Under the pieces are notes generated by a model, which was not told the DNA's origin, ran no database searches, and saw nothing but the letters and a program-made list of their open reading frames with translations. Below are positions 9,747-18,862 of a DNA stretch of 64,000 nucleotides, piece by piece. Origin of the DNA: an uncultured Clostridia bacterium (GTDB taxonomy: Bacteria > Bacillota > Clostridia > Oscillospirales > Acutalibacteraceae); assembly GCA_947170465.1 (NCBI GenBank), contig CAMVTS010000002.1, positions 54,685 to 118,684 on the forward strand, given 5' to 3'. Within the stretch, counting starts at the first letter, position 1. Every line of letters begins with the position of its first letter. The position numbers and the translations under genes were made by a program.

Positions 9747-10418
9747 TTGAGTATGAGAGTAGAAGTTAATAAAAGCTGCGAACAATCCTTTATCATCAAT
9801 ATACAGGAAAACAACGGAATCGTCAGGTGGGAATATGAAAGCAAAAATAAGCCGGAGCTGCTTTTGATTGTCCGGACACCGTTTGAAATAACTCCTGACG
9901 CCGACGAGATTGCACAGCTGATGAGCGAGAGGGATTTTAACGGCAGCAGTGACAACATTGTAACACTTAGCGAAGATATCCGTTGCAAGTTTCTGCGGGT
10001 TGCTCCGGGCATGAGCGGTGTCTATAACGTCATTGCCGCCCCTGCAACCTACACGGTATTTGGCTGCAGACGGGACGGCGACGGTATTGTGATTTATACC
10101 GAAAGGAATAACCGGCATCATTCCTGTTGCGTACCTGCCTTGCTGGAGTATCATGTCGATATCGAGGATCTGAAAGTTAAAGTAAGAACAGGCTTGTTGA
10201 AGTCGCGCGAAGAAGCTCACCGTTTCTCCAAAATTACCGTTACCAACAATCCCAACTATATCGAAGGGGCACTGTACTATTGCTTTGAGGGAAGCAATCT
10301 GCAGTTTCCCATCAGCAAATCCATGCTCGGAAAACCGTTCTATGTTCGTTGGTACATGGGAAAAAACCAACCAATGATTCGATCTCGCTTTAAAGGATAC
10401 CGGGCTGTAAAACACTGA
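9747..10418 (+). CDS. Hypothetical beta-rich protein of the tubulin/GTPase gene train
   Basis: A 223-residue protein with many short alternating hydrophobic stretches (IVRWEYES, LLLIVRTPF, VYNVIAAPA), suggesting a beta-sandwich rather than a helical fold. The start is uncertain: TTG 9747 has GGAG six bases upstream, whereas ATG 9753 would be 12 bases away; I kept the TTG. There is no signal peptide, membrane helix or catalytic motif I can recognise. It lies 18 bp after the 642-residue protein and 11 bp before the GTPase gene, so it is very likely co-translated with them. A role as adaptor or regulator of the neighbouring GTPase is inference. Confidence 0.65.
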   Translation: MSMRVEVNKSCEQSFIINIQENNGIVRWEYESKNKPELLLIVRTPFEITPDADEIAQLMSERDFNGSSDNIVTLSEDIRCKFLRVAPGMSGVYNVIAAPATYTVFGCRRDGDGIVIYTERNNRHHSCCVPALLEYHVDIEDLKVKVRTGLLKSREEAHRFSKITVTNNPNYIEGALYYCFEGSNLQFPISKSMLGKPFYVRWYMGKNQPMIRSRFKGYRAVKH

Positions 10419-10429
10419 GGAGGAAAACC

Positions 10430-11962
10430 ATGAAAGATCAAGAAAAGATTATCTGTCCATACTGCTTTGCAAATTTCGATCAGAGTGAAGTGTTGTTCCG
10501 CGCGGAAACGTGCTTTACAGAGGATGATATCCTGGATGATTATGATATTGAGGTTATGCCGGACGGTCCAGAAAAAGTACAGGCAAAATTCGACAACGAC
10601 TTAAAAAAAGAGTTTCTCGCCGGGGTTCATCCCAACTATGAGCAGTTCTGGAATAGATTCAACGGAACTACCGAACAGACCAGAAAAAACAGAGCCAATA
10701 TGCACGCGCAGTTTTTTGAAAACTACCAGAAGCCGATTATCAGCCCCAGAAATCCGCGTCACGTCCTGTTTGACAACATTGGTCAAACAGGTCCCAAGCT
10801 CGACAGGGACGGTTTTCTGTCGTCCGTCACCGATCACTTTGGCAAACGCACCAGCAATCGTGTCTGTCCAGTGTGCTGTAATCCGCTTCCGATGAATTAC
10901 GGTAAGTTTCCCGTGAAATTTATCTCCATTATTGGCATCACCGGCGCCGGCAAAACTGTATACTTGTCCAGCCTGCTTGACAATATGCACATTTATGCCG
11001 GCAAAATTGGCATGACGCCACTTCCGAATGACGCGGTCAATTTCTTTATTGAAACCAATAAAATCGCCAGGGACATCACCTTGCCGCAGGGCACCCCTGC
11101 CGCGAGATTCTCGCAGCCGCTATGCTATAACCTTCAGTATTATCACAGCAAAACCCTGCGAAGGGAAACCTCGACCTTTGTACTATATGATATCGCCGGT
11201 GAGAACTGTGTCGATCCGGTAGGAATTGAAAATTTCGGTCCATTTATCTCCCGTTCGGACGGTATCATCATTCTGCAGGATCCCAAGCAGTTTACCGGCA
11301 TTTACAACGAAGCCCACAGTATGATTGACACCGTGCTGCAAACCATAACCAATCTTTTCGTTGGAAAGCAATATTGCGACATCCCGTTGGCACTTTGTAT
11401 CTCCAAGGCGGATCGTTTGATGCAGGACAATCTTTTTGAGCCGGCACTTGCCGATATGCTTTCCTCAGAAGTGCGTTCTGCGCTGGATTTCAACGGCTTC
11501 TGCGCATCCGAATACAACGAGATAAGCAAAATGCTCGATGATTTCTACTATCACCAGGATCCAGCTACTCGCGAGGCACTGAAAAACAACTTCGATAACT
11601 TCAATTATTTCGCTGTATCTTCGCTCAACTGCGAGCTGAAGGATACTGGTGCCAGAAACGAAGCCACTGACGGTGAGCCGCTGCTGACGCCTACCGAAAC
11701 ACCGCGTCCGCTTCGTATTGAGGAGCCGCTGTTCTGGCTGTTCGCCAAATTCGGCTTTATCCAGAGCGACGTGCCGATTATTGAGCACGCCATCGCGGGC
11801 AGAATTGAAAGATTGAATCAGGATTTGCATCATATGCAGATGTTATACGCGGAAGTTGACAGACAACGTTTTTCGTTGACCAGAAGAAGAAGACTTAGTG
11901 AGATTGAAGAGCAGATAAAAAGTATAAAACAGGAACTTGAGGATCTCGTTCACTCAAAATAA
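10430..11962 (+). CDS. Zinc-ribbon P-loop GTPase, double-GTPase (DO-GTPase)-like
   Basis: A 510-residue protein with a GAGGAGG ribosome binding site. N-terminal CPYC (residues 7-10) and a later CPVCCNPLP near residue 148 look like two halves of a zinc-ribbon. They are followed by a TRAFAC-type GTPase domain: Walker A GITGAGKT near residue 168, a DIAGEN switch/Walker B element near 253 and SKAD near 324 in the position of NKxD. The last 50 residues are charged and probably coiled-coil. Family knowledge: GTPases with this N-terminal ribbon have been described next to GTPase-associated proteins in NTPase-based bacterial conflict systems. Here it sits between a beta-rich protein and a GAP1-like protein. 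It probably acts as the nucleotide switch of the system, but the trigger and target are unknown. Confidence 0.75.
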   Translation: MKDQEKIICPYCFANFDQSEVLFRAETCFTEDDILDDYDIEVMPDGPEKVQAKFDNDLKKEFLAGVHPNYEQFWNRFNGTTEQTRKNRANMHAQFFENYQKPIISPRNPRHVLFDNIGQTGPKLDRDGFLSSVTDHFGKRTSNRVCPVCCNPLPMNYGKFPVKFISIIGITGAGKTVYLSSLLDNMHIYAGKIGMTPLPNDAVNFFIETNKIARDITLPQGTPAARFSQPLCYNLQYYHSKTLRRETSTFVLYDIAGENCVDPVGIENFGPFISRSDGIIILQDPKQFTGIYNEAHSMIDTVLQTITNLFVGKQYCDIPLALCISKADRLMQDNLFEPALADMLSSEVRSALDFNGFCASEYNEISKMLDDFYYHQDPATREALKNNFDNFNYFAVSSLNCELKDTGARNEATDGEPLLTPTETPRPLRIEEPLFWLFAKFGFIQSDVPIIEHAIAGRIERLNQDLHHMQMLYAEVDRQRFSLTRRRRLSEIEEQIKSIKQELEDLVHSK

Positions 11963-12024
11963 AAATTGCGTAAAGCCGGTTTATGAGGCATTTCACAAAT
12001 TGTATCTACTGAAAGGAGGTTACC

Positions 12025-14367
12025 ATGGGAACAATCAAACCTATGCGAGTGATCTATACAAGGATTGGAGAACAGGAGAGCTGGAGCGGTTGGAATGTCG
12101 CAGGCTTTACGCCTGACGCAACGCCGGAGGTGACGGGCAGCTGCACCAGCCGGCAGGGAAAAAACTCCTCAAGTGCCAAATTTATGTATGATCTTCTACA
12201 TCCAGCCAAGGGCGAATCAAACGAATCCGCAAAAGAGGTGTACGAATTTTTCTGCACGACAAATCCCGCCAAAAGCAACATTTTCTCTTTCACCAAGGCG
12301 ACGTTTGGTTTTTTGGACGCTTTGGGACGTCCGCAGATGAAGGCGTACAGCGTTGTGATGGCTGAGCCAGCAAACCATCTGCCGCCGTCTTGTCTTCCGA
12401 ATTTGCTGACGATTGACAAAAGATGTTTTGATGACTTTGCACTTAATCTGCCGCTGCTGGAAAGTGCAAAGGGCAAAAGCGTCAACCTCAGTGAAGTGCA
12501 GACGCAGCTGGAATCCAAAGAATATACCTGCGGGGAGGATTTTCTGACAGAAGAGATGGTTGGCAAGTTGTTTGGCAGCCGCGCTGTCTATGAGGATTTT
12601 ATCCGATGCGTATACTGGAATCTTTCCTTCAACTCCTCGTCCTCTGTCTTTGTTCAGACAGACGGTGAGCTGGACACCTGTATTAATCTGTTTCTCACGG
12701 CATTTTTCTCGGTTATCTATCCGTACCGGACAGCAATGAGCTTCCGTACCTTTGATTTTCAGGACTCCGGCAACCAACCCACGCTGGTATTCTGCCGTCA
12801 GATTCCCGAAGGCGTCCGGTACTTTGACACGCAGACCGGTGAGAATAATATTCTGAACGACAAAATAAAGAGAAAAATCAATAGAAAGGCTTTCACCTAC
12901 TATCCGGAGCATCTGGGCGAGCCTTCTGCAGAAAATTTCTTTGCGGTTCTCGACAGTAAAATGAACAGTATGGGCAGGCGGTTCTCCACGGAAATCCGCG
13001 ACCTTGAAACCGCGACGACGCTCGTGACGGATGAGTTGGATGATAATGTCAGCATGTCTGAAACGGAGCTTCTGAAAAAAATCATCAGCTATTGTGATAT
13101 GCCCACTGATGACACTATTGACGCAAAGATTGCCCTTCTCATTGAGCAGGTATTGGATGAAAATATTATGCTCAACGAGGATATCCGCAGGCACATCAAT
13201 AACCGCATGAGCGCCACCTCCTCTGACGAACTCATCAGAGCCGGTAATATCCTGACCGTCACCACGCTTCTTTCGCTTCCTCAGGAGGACGCTATCTGCC
13301 AGCTGGGCGAGCTGTATGAAAGCAGTACGCAGTATAAGGACATTGTGTCAGTTCTCATGCAAAAGGAGAATGGCGCCGATCTCGTGGATGCTTTCTATGC
13401 CAGTCTGGCAGAAGAATGTCCGGCAGAGATGGCAAAAGTGCTGATTATATTAAGCAAGATTCTTATTGCTGGCAAGTTGCCGAAGGCAATGAAGGCGATT
13501 AAGGACAAATGTTTGGAAATCGGCATCAGTATTAACAAACGGTTTATGCAGCAAAAAACTTCGATTGTTAAAGACATGGAAGACTACGAAAAATTCCTTT
13601 CGGTTACCATTCCCCGCGGAGATGAACGTGAAAGTATGCTCAAAGCCGTCAAAAGTGATTTCTGGAAGCGATTTTCAGCAACAAATTTCACCTATGACAA
13701 TCAGGCGACCTACCGCTATATGTCCTGCTCTAACCCAAGGCAGTTTCCGAAGGAAGTATTCGCAAAAAGCAATTTTTACAATTCGCTGTTTGAGGTGTTC
13801 AAGACATCAGAAAAGATGAATCCCAACACCGTCCGTTCCTTTGCCAACAAGCTCAGGGACGCCGAAAAATCGGGAATCATTGAGCCTGACGACAAGCAAC
13901 ATCTGGTCAAGGAGATGCAGCATTACTGCGTTGATTTCTGTGACACAACAAAGGGATTGGATTTCTGGATTGAACTTAGCAAGCTACGTGGTCAGCGGCA
14001 GTGGCTTCCGTTTCTTTTCCATACCGGAATCGCGATGTTTTCAGACCGGGATTTATACCGCCGTGGTCTGGAGGAGTCCGACAATATGGAGGATTACAAT
14101 TTTCTCGACGCCTATCTCCGCAGTCTGGAGGATTACGCACTGATCAACGATTCTTCAAACGTTCGTACCACGCTGGAACTCACCAGAGAGTTTAAAAAGC
14201 AAAAGGGCGGAAAGCCTGCGAAAAAGCATGTGCCATCGAGCAGAAAAACGTCTGAAATCGACATCATGAGTTACAGTAATGAACATAAAAGACAGCACCA
14301 TATTCATGAGGAAACTAAAAGTAGTAATCCAATATCCGGAATAAAAAAGTTTTTCGGAAAAAAATAA
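12025..14367 (+). CDS. Probable GTPase-associated protein (GAP1-like)
   Basis: A 780-residue soluble protein with an ideal AAAGGAGG site seven bases before the ATG. It opens with a YTRIGEQESWSGWNVAGF segment and a GSCTSRQGKN turn, recalling the N-terminal domain of GTPase-associated proteins encoded beside DO-GTPases; this family call is from memory and needs a profile search. A middle alpha/beta region (about residues 100-330) is followed by a long helical region and a basic, low-complexity tail rich in K, S and H. It is the gene immediately downstream of the GTPase (62 bp), as expected for a dedicated partner that could read its nucleotide state. No enzyme motif is seen. Confidence 0.6.
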   Translation: MGTIKPMRVIYTRIGEQESWSGWNVAGFTPDATPEVTGSCTSRQGKNSSSAKFMYDLLHPAKGESNESAKEVYEFFCTTNPAKSNIFSFTKATFGFLDALGRPQMKAYSVVMAEPANHLPPSCLPNLLTIDKRCFDDFALNLPLLESAKGKSVNLSEVQTQLESKEYTCGEDFLTEEMVGKLFGSRAVYEDFIRCVYWNLSFNSSSSVFVQTDGELDTCINLFLTAFFSVIYPYRTAMSFRTFDFQDSGNQPTLVFCRQIPEGVRYFDTQTGENNILNDKIKRKINRKAFTYYPEHLGEPSAENFFAVLDSKMNSMGRRFSTEIRDLETATTLVTDELDDNVSMSETELLKKIISYCDMPTDDTIDAKIALLIEQVLDENIMLNEDIRRHINNRMSATSSDELIRAGNILTVTTLLSLPQEDAICQLGELYESSTQYKDIVSVLMQKENGADLVDAFYASLAEECPAEMAKVLIILSKILIAGKLPKAMKAIKDKCLEIGISINKRFMQQKTSIVKDMEDYEKFLSVTIPRGDERESMLKAVKSDFWKRFSATNFTYDNQATYRYMSCSNPRQFPKEVFAKSNFYNSLFEVFKTSEKMNPNTVRSFANKLRDAEKSGIIEPDDKQHLVKEMQHYCVDFCDTTKGLDFWIELSKLRGQRQWLPFLFHTGIAMFSDRDLYRRGLEESDNMEDYNFLDAYLRSLEDYALINDSSNVRTTLELTREFKKQKGGKPAKKHVPSSRKTSEIDIMSYSNEHKRQHHIHEETKSSNPISGIKKFFGKK

Positions 14368-14382
14368 TTTCAGGGTAGAACA

Positions 14383-15432
14383 ATGAAAAAAATAAAACGA
14401 GAAGTTGATTACAAAAGTCTGCTTTATCCCGACAGGCTCTATGCTGGTATCGATCAGACTCTAAATACCCTACTGTCTGAAAGAACCCTGCAAATACAGA
14501 ATATCCATACGCAGCAAAATTACATGGCAATGCGTATCAACACGCCGCTAAATGCACTGACAAATGATTTTTTTAAGTCTAAATGGCGTTTGTCGATTGA
14601 GAATCCCAACTTCCAGCATTTTGTATGGCCGGTAGACCTAGTTATGCTTAACAGTCCCAAACCGATATGCTGTCTTGTATTTAAAATAGTTCCGTCAAAA
14701 GGGTTCCATTCGCTTTCCGAAATCTCTCAGCGCCCTCATACGCTGGGATTGGAAAATGAGCTGGCACGCAAAATCGCGCTTGGACTGATTGAGGCGCAAC
14801 ATTTCATTGAAGAAAAAAAATATCTTTTCTTTGGCATTGACGACGACAATATCATGGTTCGGGATGGCGGTGACGAGCTGCTGATACTGACGCACGAGTT
14901 CCTGCTGCCTGACAATCAGCTTGAGATTTACTTCACTGAAAAAGAGTACTTTTCTGAGCTGCTGGATCCCTTCCATTACCATAATGCGGAATCCATTGCC
15001 AATGGCAGGAATATCTATAAATTCGATGCTTTGTCAGAATATATTGCCTTTTTATCCCTGTTGTTCAGACTTTTGATTGGCATCTATCCCTTTGAGGGAC
15101 CGTATATGGCGGAGTATGAGTATAACACCTCCAGCGCGGACAACGTCAACTGGATTACGCGCTATCTGCAGAACCCTGTGTTTGTTTTCGATTTGCAAGA
15201 CAAGAGCAACTCTCTGACAATGCTCAATAAGTACCAGATAAACTGTGAAAGATGGGACAAGCTCGGCAACAATCTGCAGACTATGTTTTTGGATACATTC
15301 GGAAGCGATGGTATTGTCAGGCGTGTAGACACAGAGCACCGTTATACGGCGCAAGAGTGGCAACACGCAATTGAGGAGCTATTCTTCAAAGAGGATATCC
15401 GGCATTACGTTACGACGGTTCAGGAGAGTTGA
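14383..15432 (+). CDS. Protein-kinase-fold protein lacking catalytic residues (pseudokinase candidate)
   Basis: A 349-residue protein. The segment from about residue 80 onward follows the kinase pattern: a strand CCLVFKIVP in the place of the lysine strand, a long helix ALGLIEAQHFIEE, then YLFFGIDDDNIMVR in the place of the catalytic loop with its terminal asparagine and hydrophobic strand, LLILTHEF where DFG should be, and a C-lobe helix followed by IYPFEGPY. The HRD arginine-aspartate pair and DFG aspartate are not recognisable, so it is probably inactive as a kinase and may be a binding or scaffolding subunit. The ribosome binding site is weak and the gene starts 15 bp after the GAP1-like gene, so coupling is likely. 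Kinase fold is an inference from pattern, not from alignment. Confidence 0.55.
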   Translation: MKKIKREVDYKSLLYPDRLYAGIDQTLNTLLSERTLQIQNIHTQQNYMAMRINTPLNALTNDFFKSKWRLSIENPNFQHFVWPVDLVMLNSPKPICCLVFKIVPSKGFHSLSEISQRPHTLGLENELARKIALGLIEAQHFIEEKKYLFFGIDDDNIMVRDGGDELLILTHEFLLPDNQLEIYFTEKEYFSELLDPFHYHNAESIANGRNIYKFDALSEYIAFLSLLFRLLIGIYPFEGPYMAEYEYNTSSADNVNWITRYLQNPVFVFDLQDKSNSLTMLNKYQINCERWDKLGNNLQTMFLDTFGSDGIVRRVDTEHRYTAQEWQHAIEELFFKEDIRHYVTTVQES

Positions 15433-15492
15433 GCGCAACGTCATGATGATATTCACGAAAGCTGAACTATAACGAAAAGGAGAGTTGAAAAA

Positions 15493-16560
15493 ATGTTTGG
15501 TGAAGCTAGACTTGTCAGCATGAAATGCCCGGATTGCGGCGACCATTTGGTTCCGCACCGTGAGATGCCCGGATTCTGGTACAGCCCAAGCTGCGGAGGA
15601 ACCTACGTAAAAGATAACAGCGGCAATCTATTCAAGGTCGAAATTTCCGGCAAAGTCGAAACCTTTGTCGGCGATACAGAGCGCGAACGTCACGCTGAAA
15701 ACGCAAAGCGGCTCCTCGATTTGGACCAGTACATACGCGCTAAGTCGGAATTTGACTATCTGATTGATAATTTTCCGGAAGACTACCGCGGTTGGCTCGG
15801 TTCTTACATGATTCCCTTCGCAATTTACGCGCATACCAGCAAATGGCATAGAGAGTTTTCAGGATTATTAAGCAGCGCTGTCCGGTTGAACCGCGAAGCT
15901 ACGCTGAACCATCTGGAGCGCTTCTTCAAAATTTACGGCGCGCACATCCGTTTGAAAGATGACAAGCGCACATCACTGGATTTGGCTTTTAATCCTTTAA
16001 AGGCTCGGACCCTTGATGATTTTACCAGCTGGTTGCTGTTTGACGGTTTATCAACTTTCCTGGAGCTTGAACACCAACCGCTGACAGCACTCTTGTATCA
16101 GCTATCTTCTGAATACTACGAGCAGATGATAGAAGGCAAGATTCTTCCGGTTTATTATAACAGATTACCCGAAAATCTGAACAAAGACGCGTTTATATCG
16201 TGTGAGAATATTACAGCAGAATCCAACGAGCTGGTTTTTCTTTTTTCGAGCTTCGGCTGTACAATCAAAACCAGAAAGCGCTACAAAGAATCCAAGGATT
16301 TTGATATTGTTGTTATTTCGCCGTTCGACACAAAAAATGAAATAACATTAAGCTCGAATCGCGTAAGTCATTCATTTACCTTATTTGGAAAATGGCTGTA
16401 TCTACAAGGAGAAAGCAGGTTCATCCTCTTGCCGCGCAGCCTTACCCAAAGTGACGTATGGCGATTCGGCGGTCGTTGTCCTTATTGCGGAAGTAACTTC
16501 AAGGGCATTTTTACCAAGGTTTGCCCCAATCCGCAGTGCGGCAGACCAAAAGATTACTAA
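15493..16560 (+). CDS. Zinc-ribbon protein with two cysteine clusters
   Basis: A 355-residue protein preceded by AAGGAG. The N-terminus has CPDCGDHL followed by PSCGG, and the last 30 residues hold CPYCG and CPNPQC, so both ends carry probable zinc-binding ribbons. The middle is helical, with an RLLDLDQYIRAKSEFDYLI segment resembling a TPR hairpin, then a beta-rich part near residues 240-310. No membrane segment is visible. A protein with ribbons at both ends and a helical middle is likely a scaffold linking other components, and the next gene also begins with a zinc ribbon, but the partner is not known. Confidence 0.65.
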   Translation: MFGEARLVSMKCPDCGDHLVPHREMPGFWYSPSCGGTYVKDNSGNLFKVEISGKVETFVGDTERERHAENAKRLLDLDQYIRAKSEFDYLIDNFPEDYRGWLGSYMIPFAIYAHTSKWHREFSGLLSSAVRLNREATLNHLERFFKIYGAHIRLKDDKRTSLDLAFNPLKARTLDDFTSWLLFDGLSTFLELEHQPLTALLYQLSSEYYEQMIEGKILPVYYNRLPENLNKDAFISCENITAESNELVFLFSSFGCTIKTRKRYKESKDFDIVVISPFDTKNEITLSSNRVSHSFTLFGKWLYLQGESRFILLPRSLTQSDVWRFGGRCPYCGSNFKGIFTKVCPNPQCGRPKDY

Positions 16561-16608
16561 ACAAAGCAGATACCGGCGTATTTGCTTCTGCTTTCAAGGA
16601 GATTTCGC

Positions 16609-17928
16609 ATGATTTGTAGAAATTGTGGTAAAGAAAACGCTGACGGCGTAAAATACTGCTTTTACTGCGGTGAAGACATGACTGCTCCGCCTCCTCCGGA
16701 GCCAGAGCCGGAGCCGCAGTCAGTGGTACCTGAGAAGCAGGTGATGCCTGTCGCGAAGCCGAAAAAGAATATTAAGCTGATTGCCGCCATCATCACCGTG
16801 TCTGCGCTGGCATTTATCGGCGGCATCGTGGCGATTGTGCTCAGCATGAACAGCCACGTCGCGCCCGTGAAGCCGTCAATCGCTGCCACTGGTGCCGCGG
16901 ACGTGTCGCAGCAATCAGAGGTTTCAGCAACAGAAGCGCCCAAAACGGACGCTCCCAAAAAGATCTACGCCAATATCAACACGGTCAAAACCGCTTTGGG
17001 TGACAGCGACCTCGAGCAGCTGCAGAGCACGCTGAAAGCCAAGAGCAGCGCAACCTCCGTCAATGTCAAGCTGATGCTGGACAACAGCCTGTCCTCTGGC
17101 GACGTACAGAAAAAAGCCGAAAGCGCCTGTAAAACCGAATGTGGCGACAACGGTATTCTTCTCACCGTAAACGACAAGACTTACGCGCTGGGCATCAGTG
17201 CTTCGGGAAAGGGTGGTGATTTTCTTCCCGAGAACCTTCGCCAGAAAATCTTGAAAGATGTGGCAATCAAATCTGGCGGCTCCGCTGTCAGCATAGTTTC
17301 CGACGTGCTCAGTGCGATTCCCAACAACAAGAAGGACGCTGATTTGTACCGATTCAAACGTCGCGACGGCTCAGAGCAGATTGTATATGCCAACAGCAGC
17401 AGCGGCACCTTGACCTTGCTGGAATGGGACGGCTATACGCCAAAAAAATTGTTCCAGACGAATACCGTCTACTTCGGAAAGGACGGACTGACTGACTCTC
17501 CGAGAGAAGGTCTGTCCGCTACACCAAAAGGTGAGTTCCGGCTTGGCTTTGCCTTTTCGACACAGTCGCTCAGCACCAAGCTTGATACCATGACGATTAC
17601 CGACGGAACTGTTTGGGTTGATGATCCGGATTCGGATTATTACAATACGGTTCAGCACGGTTCCACCTCGAACCCGCCTTTGTGGTCGAGCGCAGAGAAC
17701 ACCTACAGCATCTTTTCCAGTGGAAGAAACTACGCATGTATTCTTATTGAGCACAATGGCGACGGCTTTACCAAAGGCGTCAGTTCAAAGGGCTCCTGCA
17801 TGTATTTGTCAGGCAAAAACCAAGATGTCGGTACCAGCTACGGTGACGTCAATATTACTGCCTCCGATATGCGCAAGCTTCTTTCTTATCTTGACAGAAA
17901 CAAAAATCCCTATATCTTTATTAGTTGA
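16609..17928 (+). CDS. Zinc-ribbon membrane protein with degenerate L,D-transpeptidase-like domain
   Basis: A 439-residue protein starting at ATG 16609 behind AAGGAGA; the track start 16582 is a TTG inside that leader. Order: zinc ribbon CRNCGKEN...CFYCGED at residues 3-24, a proline/glutamate linker, one membrane helix (about 55-78), a threonine/serine/alanine-rich outer linker, an alpha/beta domain around ECGDNGILLTV that could be TPM-like, and a C-terminal domain matching the next protein's L,D-transpeptidase (shared VWVDDPDSDYYN). Where the next protein has FLHVG and AGCVAM, this one has YLSGK and TSYGDVNI, so both catalytic histidine and cysteine are missing. The topology places the ribbon in the cytosol and the wall-facing domain outside. 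It probably binds peptidoglycan or senses it rather than cross-linking it. Confidence 0.7.
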   Translation: MICRNCGKENADGVKYCFYCGEDMTAPPPPEPEPEPQSVVPEKQVMPVAKPKKNIKLIAAIITVSALAFIGGIVAIVLSMNSHVAPVKPSIAATGAADVSQQSEVSATEAPKTDAPKKIYANINTVKTALGDSDLEQLQSTLKAKSSATSVNVKLMLDNSLSSGDVQKKAESACKTECGDNGILLTVNDKTYALGISASGKGGDFLPENLRQKILKDVAIKSGGSAVSIVSDVLSAIPNNKKDADLYRFKRRDGSEQIVYANSSSGTLTLLEWDGYTPKKLFQTNTVYFGKDGLTDSPREGLSATPKGEFRLGFAFSTQSLSTKLDTMTITDGTVWVDDPDSDYYNTVQHGSTSNPPLWSSAENTYSIFSSGRNYACILIEHNGDGFTKGVSSKGSCMYLSGKNQDVGTSYGDVNITASDMRKLLSYLDRNKNPYIFIS

Positions 17929-17938
17929 GCACAGAAAT

Positions 17939-18862
17939 ATGAATCATTTCAAAGAATCGCCTACCCGTCAGCCGGATTCCGGAGCGCCCAAAAAGAAAAA
18001 ACCGCCGGTTGTTGCCGTTATTGTACTGTCAGCCGCAGCACTGCTGATTGCCGGCTGTATCGTGGCGCTGATTGTCATTAACATGCCGTCAGAAGATAAT
18101 CGGAATGTTTCTGCGACGCAGAATATCACTGCAGCCACAACGCTCAGTGTTCCGGTCACGTCCGCTGCCTCCGGTCAGACAGTGCCTTCCGCTTCATCTG
18201 AGGCCAATAACACGTTGGAGCCGTCCGCGAATGATTCTGTTGAATCTGCCGCTCCGACAGCGCCGCAGACATTAGCAGAAGCCGTTGAGGCGGTCGGATT
18301 AACGTTGGAGGATTTGCCCGGAAAGCAGATAGTAGTGGTCGATTCAATTAATACTAGCGCCATTATCACCTTCTACGAAAAAAAGGATAACGCATGGGAA
18401 CAGCTGGAGGACATGACCGTCTTATCTGCCTATGTCGGCAGACAGGGCGTCAGTGAAGCCGTCAGCGAATATGAAGCCTATACTCCCCTCGGCATCTACG
18501 CCCTGGGAACATGCTTCGGCATCAACGAAAATCCCGGAACCGTTATGCCTTATTTTCAGGTGACGCCGGAAAGCTACTGGGTTGATGACCCGGATTCCGC
18601 ATTTTATAACCGCCATGTGGAAGGTACGGAGAACGCAGACTGGAAATCTGCCGAGCATCTGATCGATTATAAGCCGTCCTATAACTATGCGGTTGAAATC
18701 AGGTACAATGTTGATCCCGTTGTTCCGGGAAAAGGCTCTGCCTTCTTCTTGCACGTCGGTAGTGCGCCTACTGCCGGCTGCGTTGCCATGCCGGAGGAAA
18801 ATATAATTCAACTTCTTCGCTGGCTCGATTCAGAAAAAGATCCTCATATCATTTTAAAGTGA
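17939..18862 (+). CDS. Membrane-anchored L,D-transpeptidase (YkuD family)
   Basis: A 307-residue protein. I start it at ATG 17939, ten bases after the preceding stop, rather than at the track's 17618, because the upstream part overlaps the previous gene in another frame; there is no clear ribosome binding site, so translational coupling is likely. A basic cytosolic segment (PKKKKP) is followed by a membrane helix (about 22-46), a serine/threonine/alanine-rich spacer and a YkuD-type domain. FLHVG near residue 270 and AGCVAM near 280 provide the catalytic histidine and cysteine. Family role: cross-linking peptidoglycan 3-3 or attaching proteins to the wall, outside the membrane. It is the last gene of the train and pairs with the dead homologue upstream. 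Confidence 0.8.
   Translation: MNHFKESPTRQPDSGAPKKKKPPVVAVIVLSAAALLIAGCIVALIVINMPSEDNRNVSATQNITAATTLSVPVTSAASGQTVPSASSEANNTLEPSANDSVESAAPTAPQTLAEAVEAVGLTLEDLPGKQIVVVDSINTSAIITFYEKKDNAWEQLEDMTVLSAYVGRQGVSEAVSEYEAYTPLGIYALGTCFGINENPGTVMPYFQVTPESYWVDDPDSAFYNRHVEGTENADWKSAEHLIDYKPSYNYAVEIRYNVDPVVPGKGSAFFLHVGSAPTAGCVAMPEENIIQLLRWLDSEKDPHIILK

Noticed and set aside
17618-17938. Upstream extension of the L,D-transpeptidase ORF to 17618
   Set aside because: It lies in another frame of the preceding gene's conserved C-terminal domain; the membrane-anchor topology fits a start at 17939.
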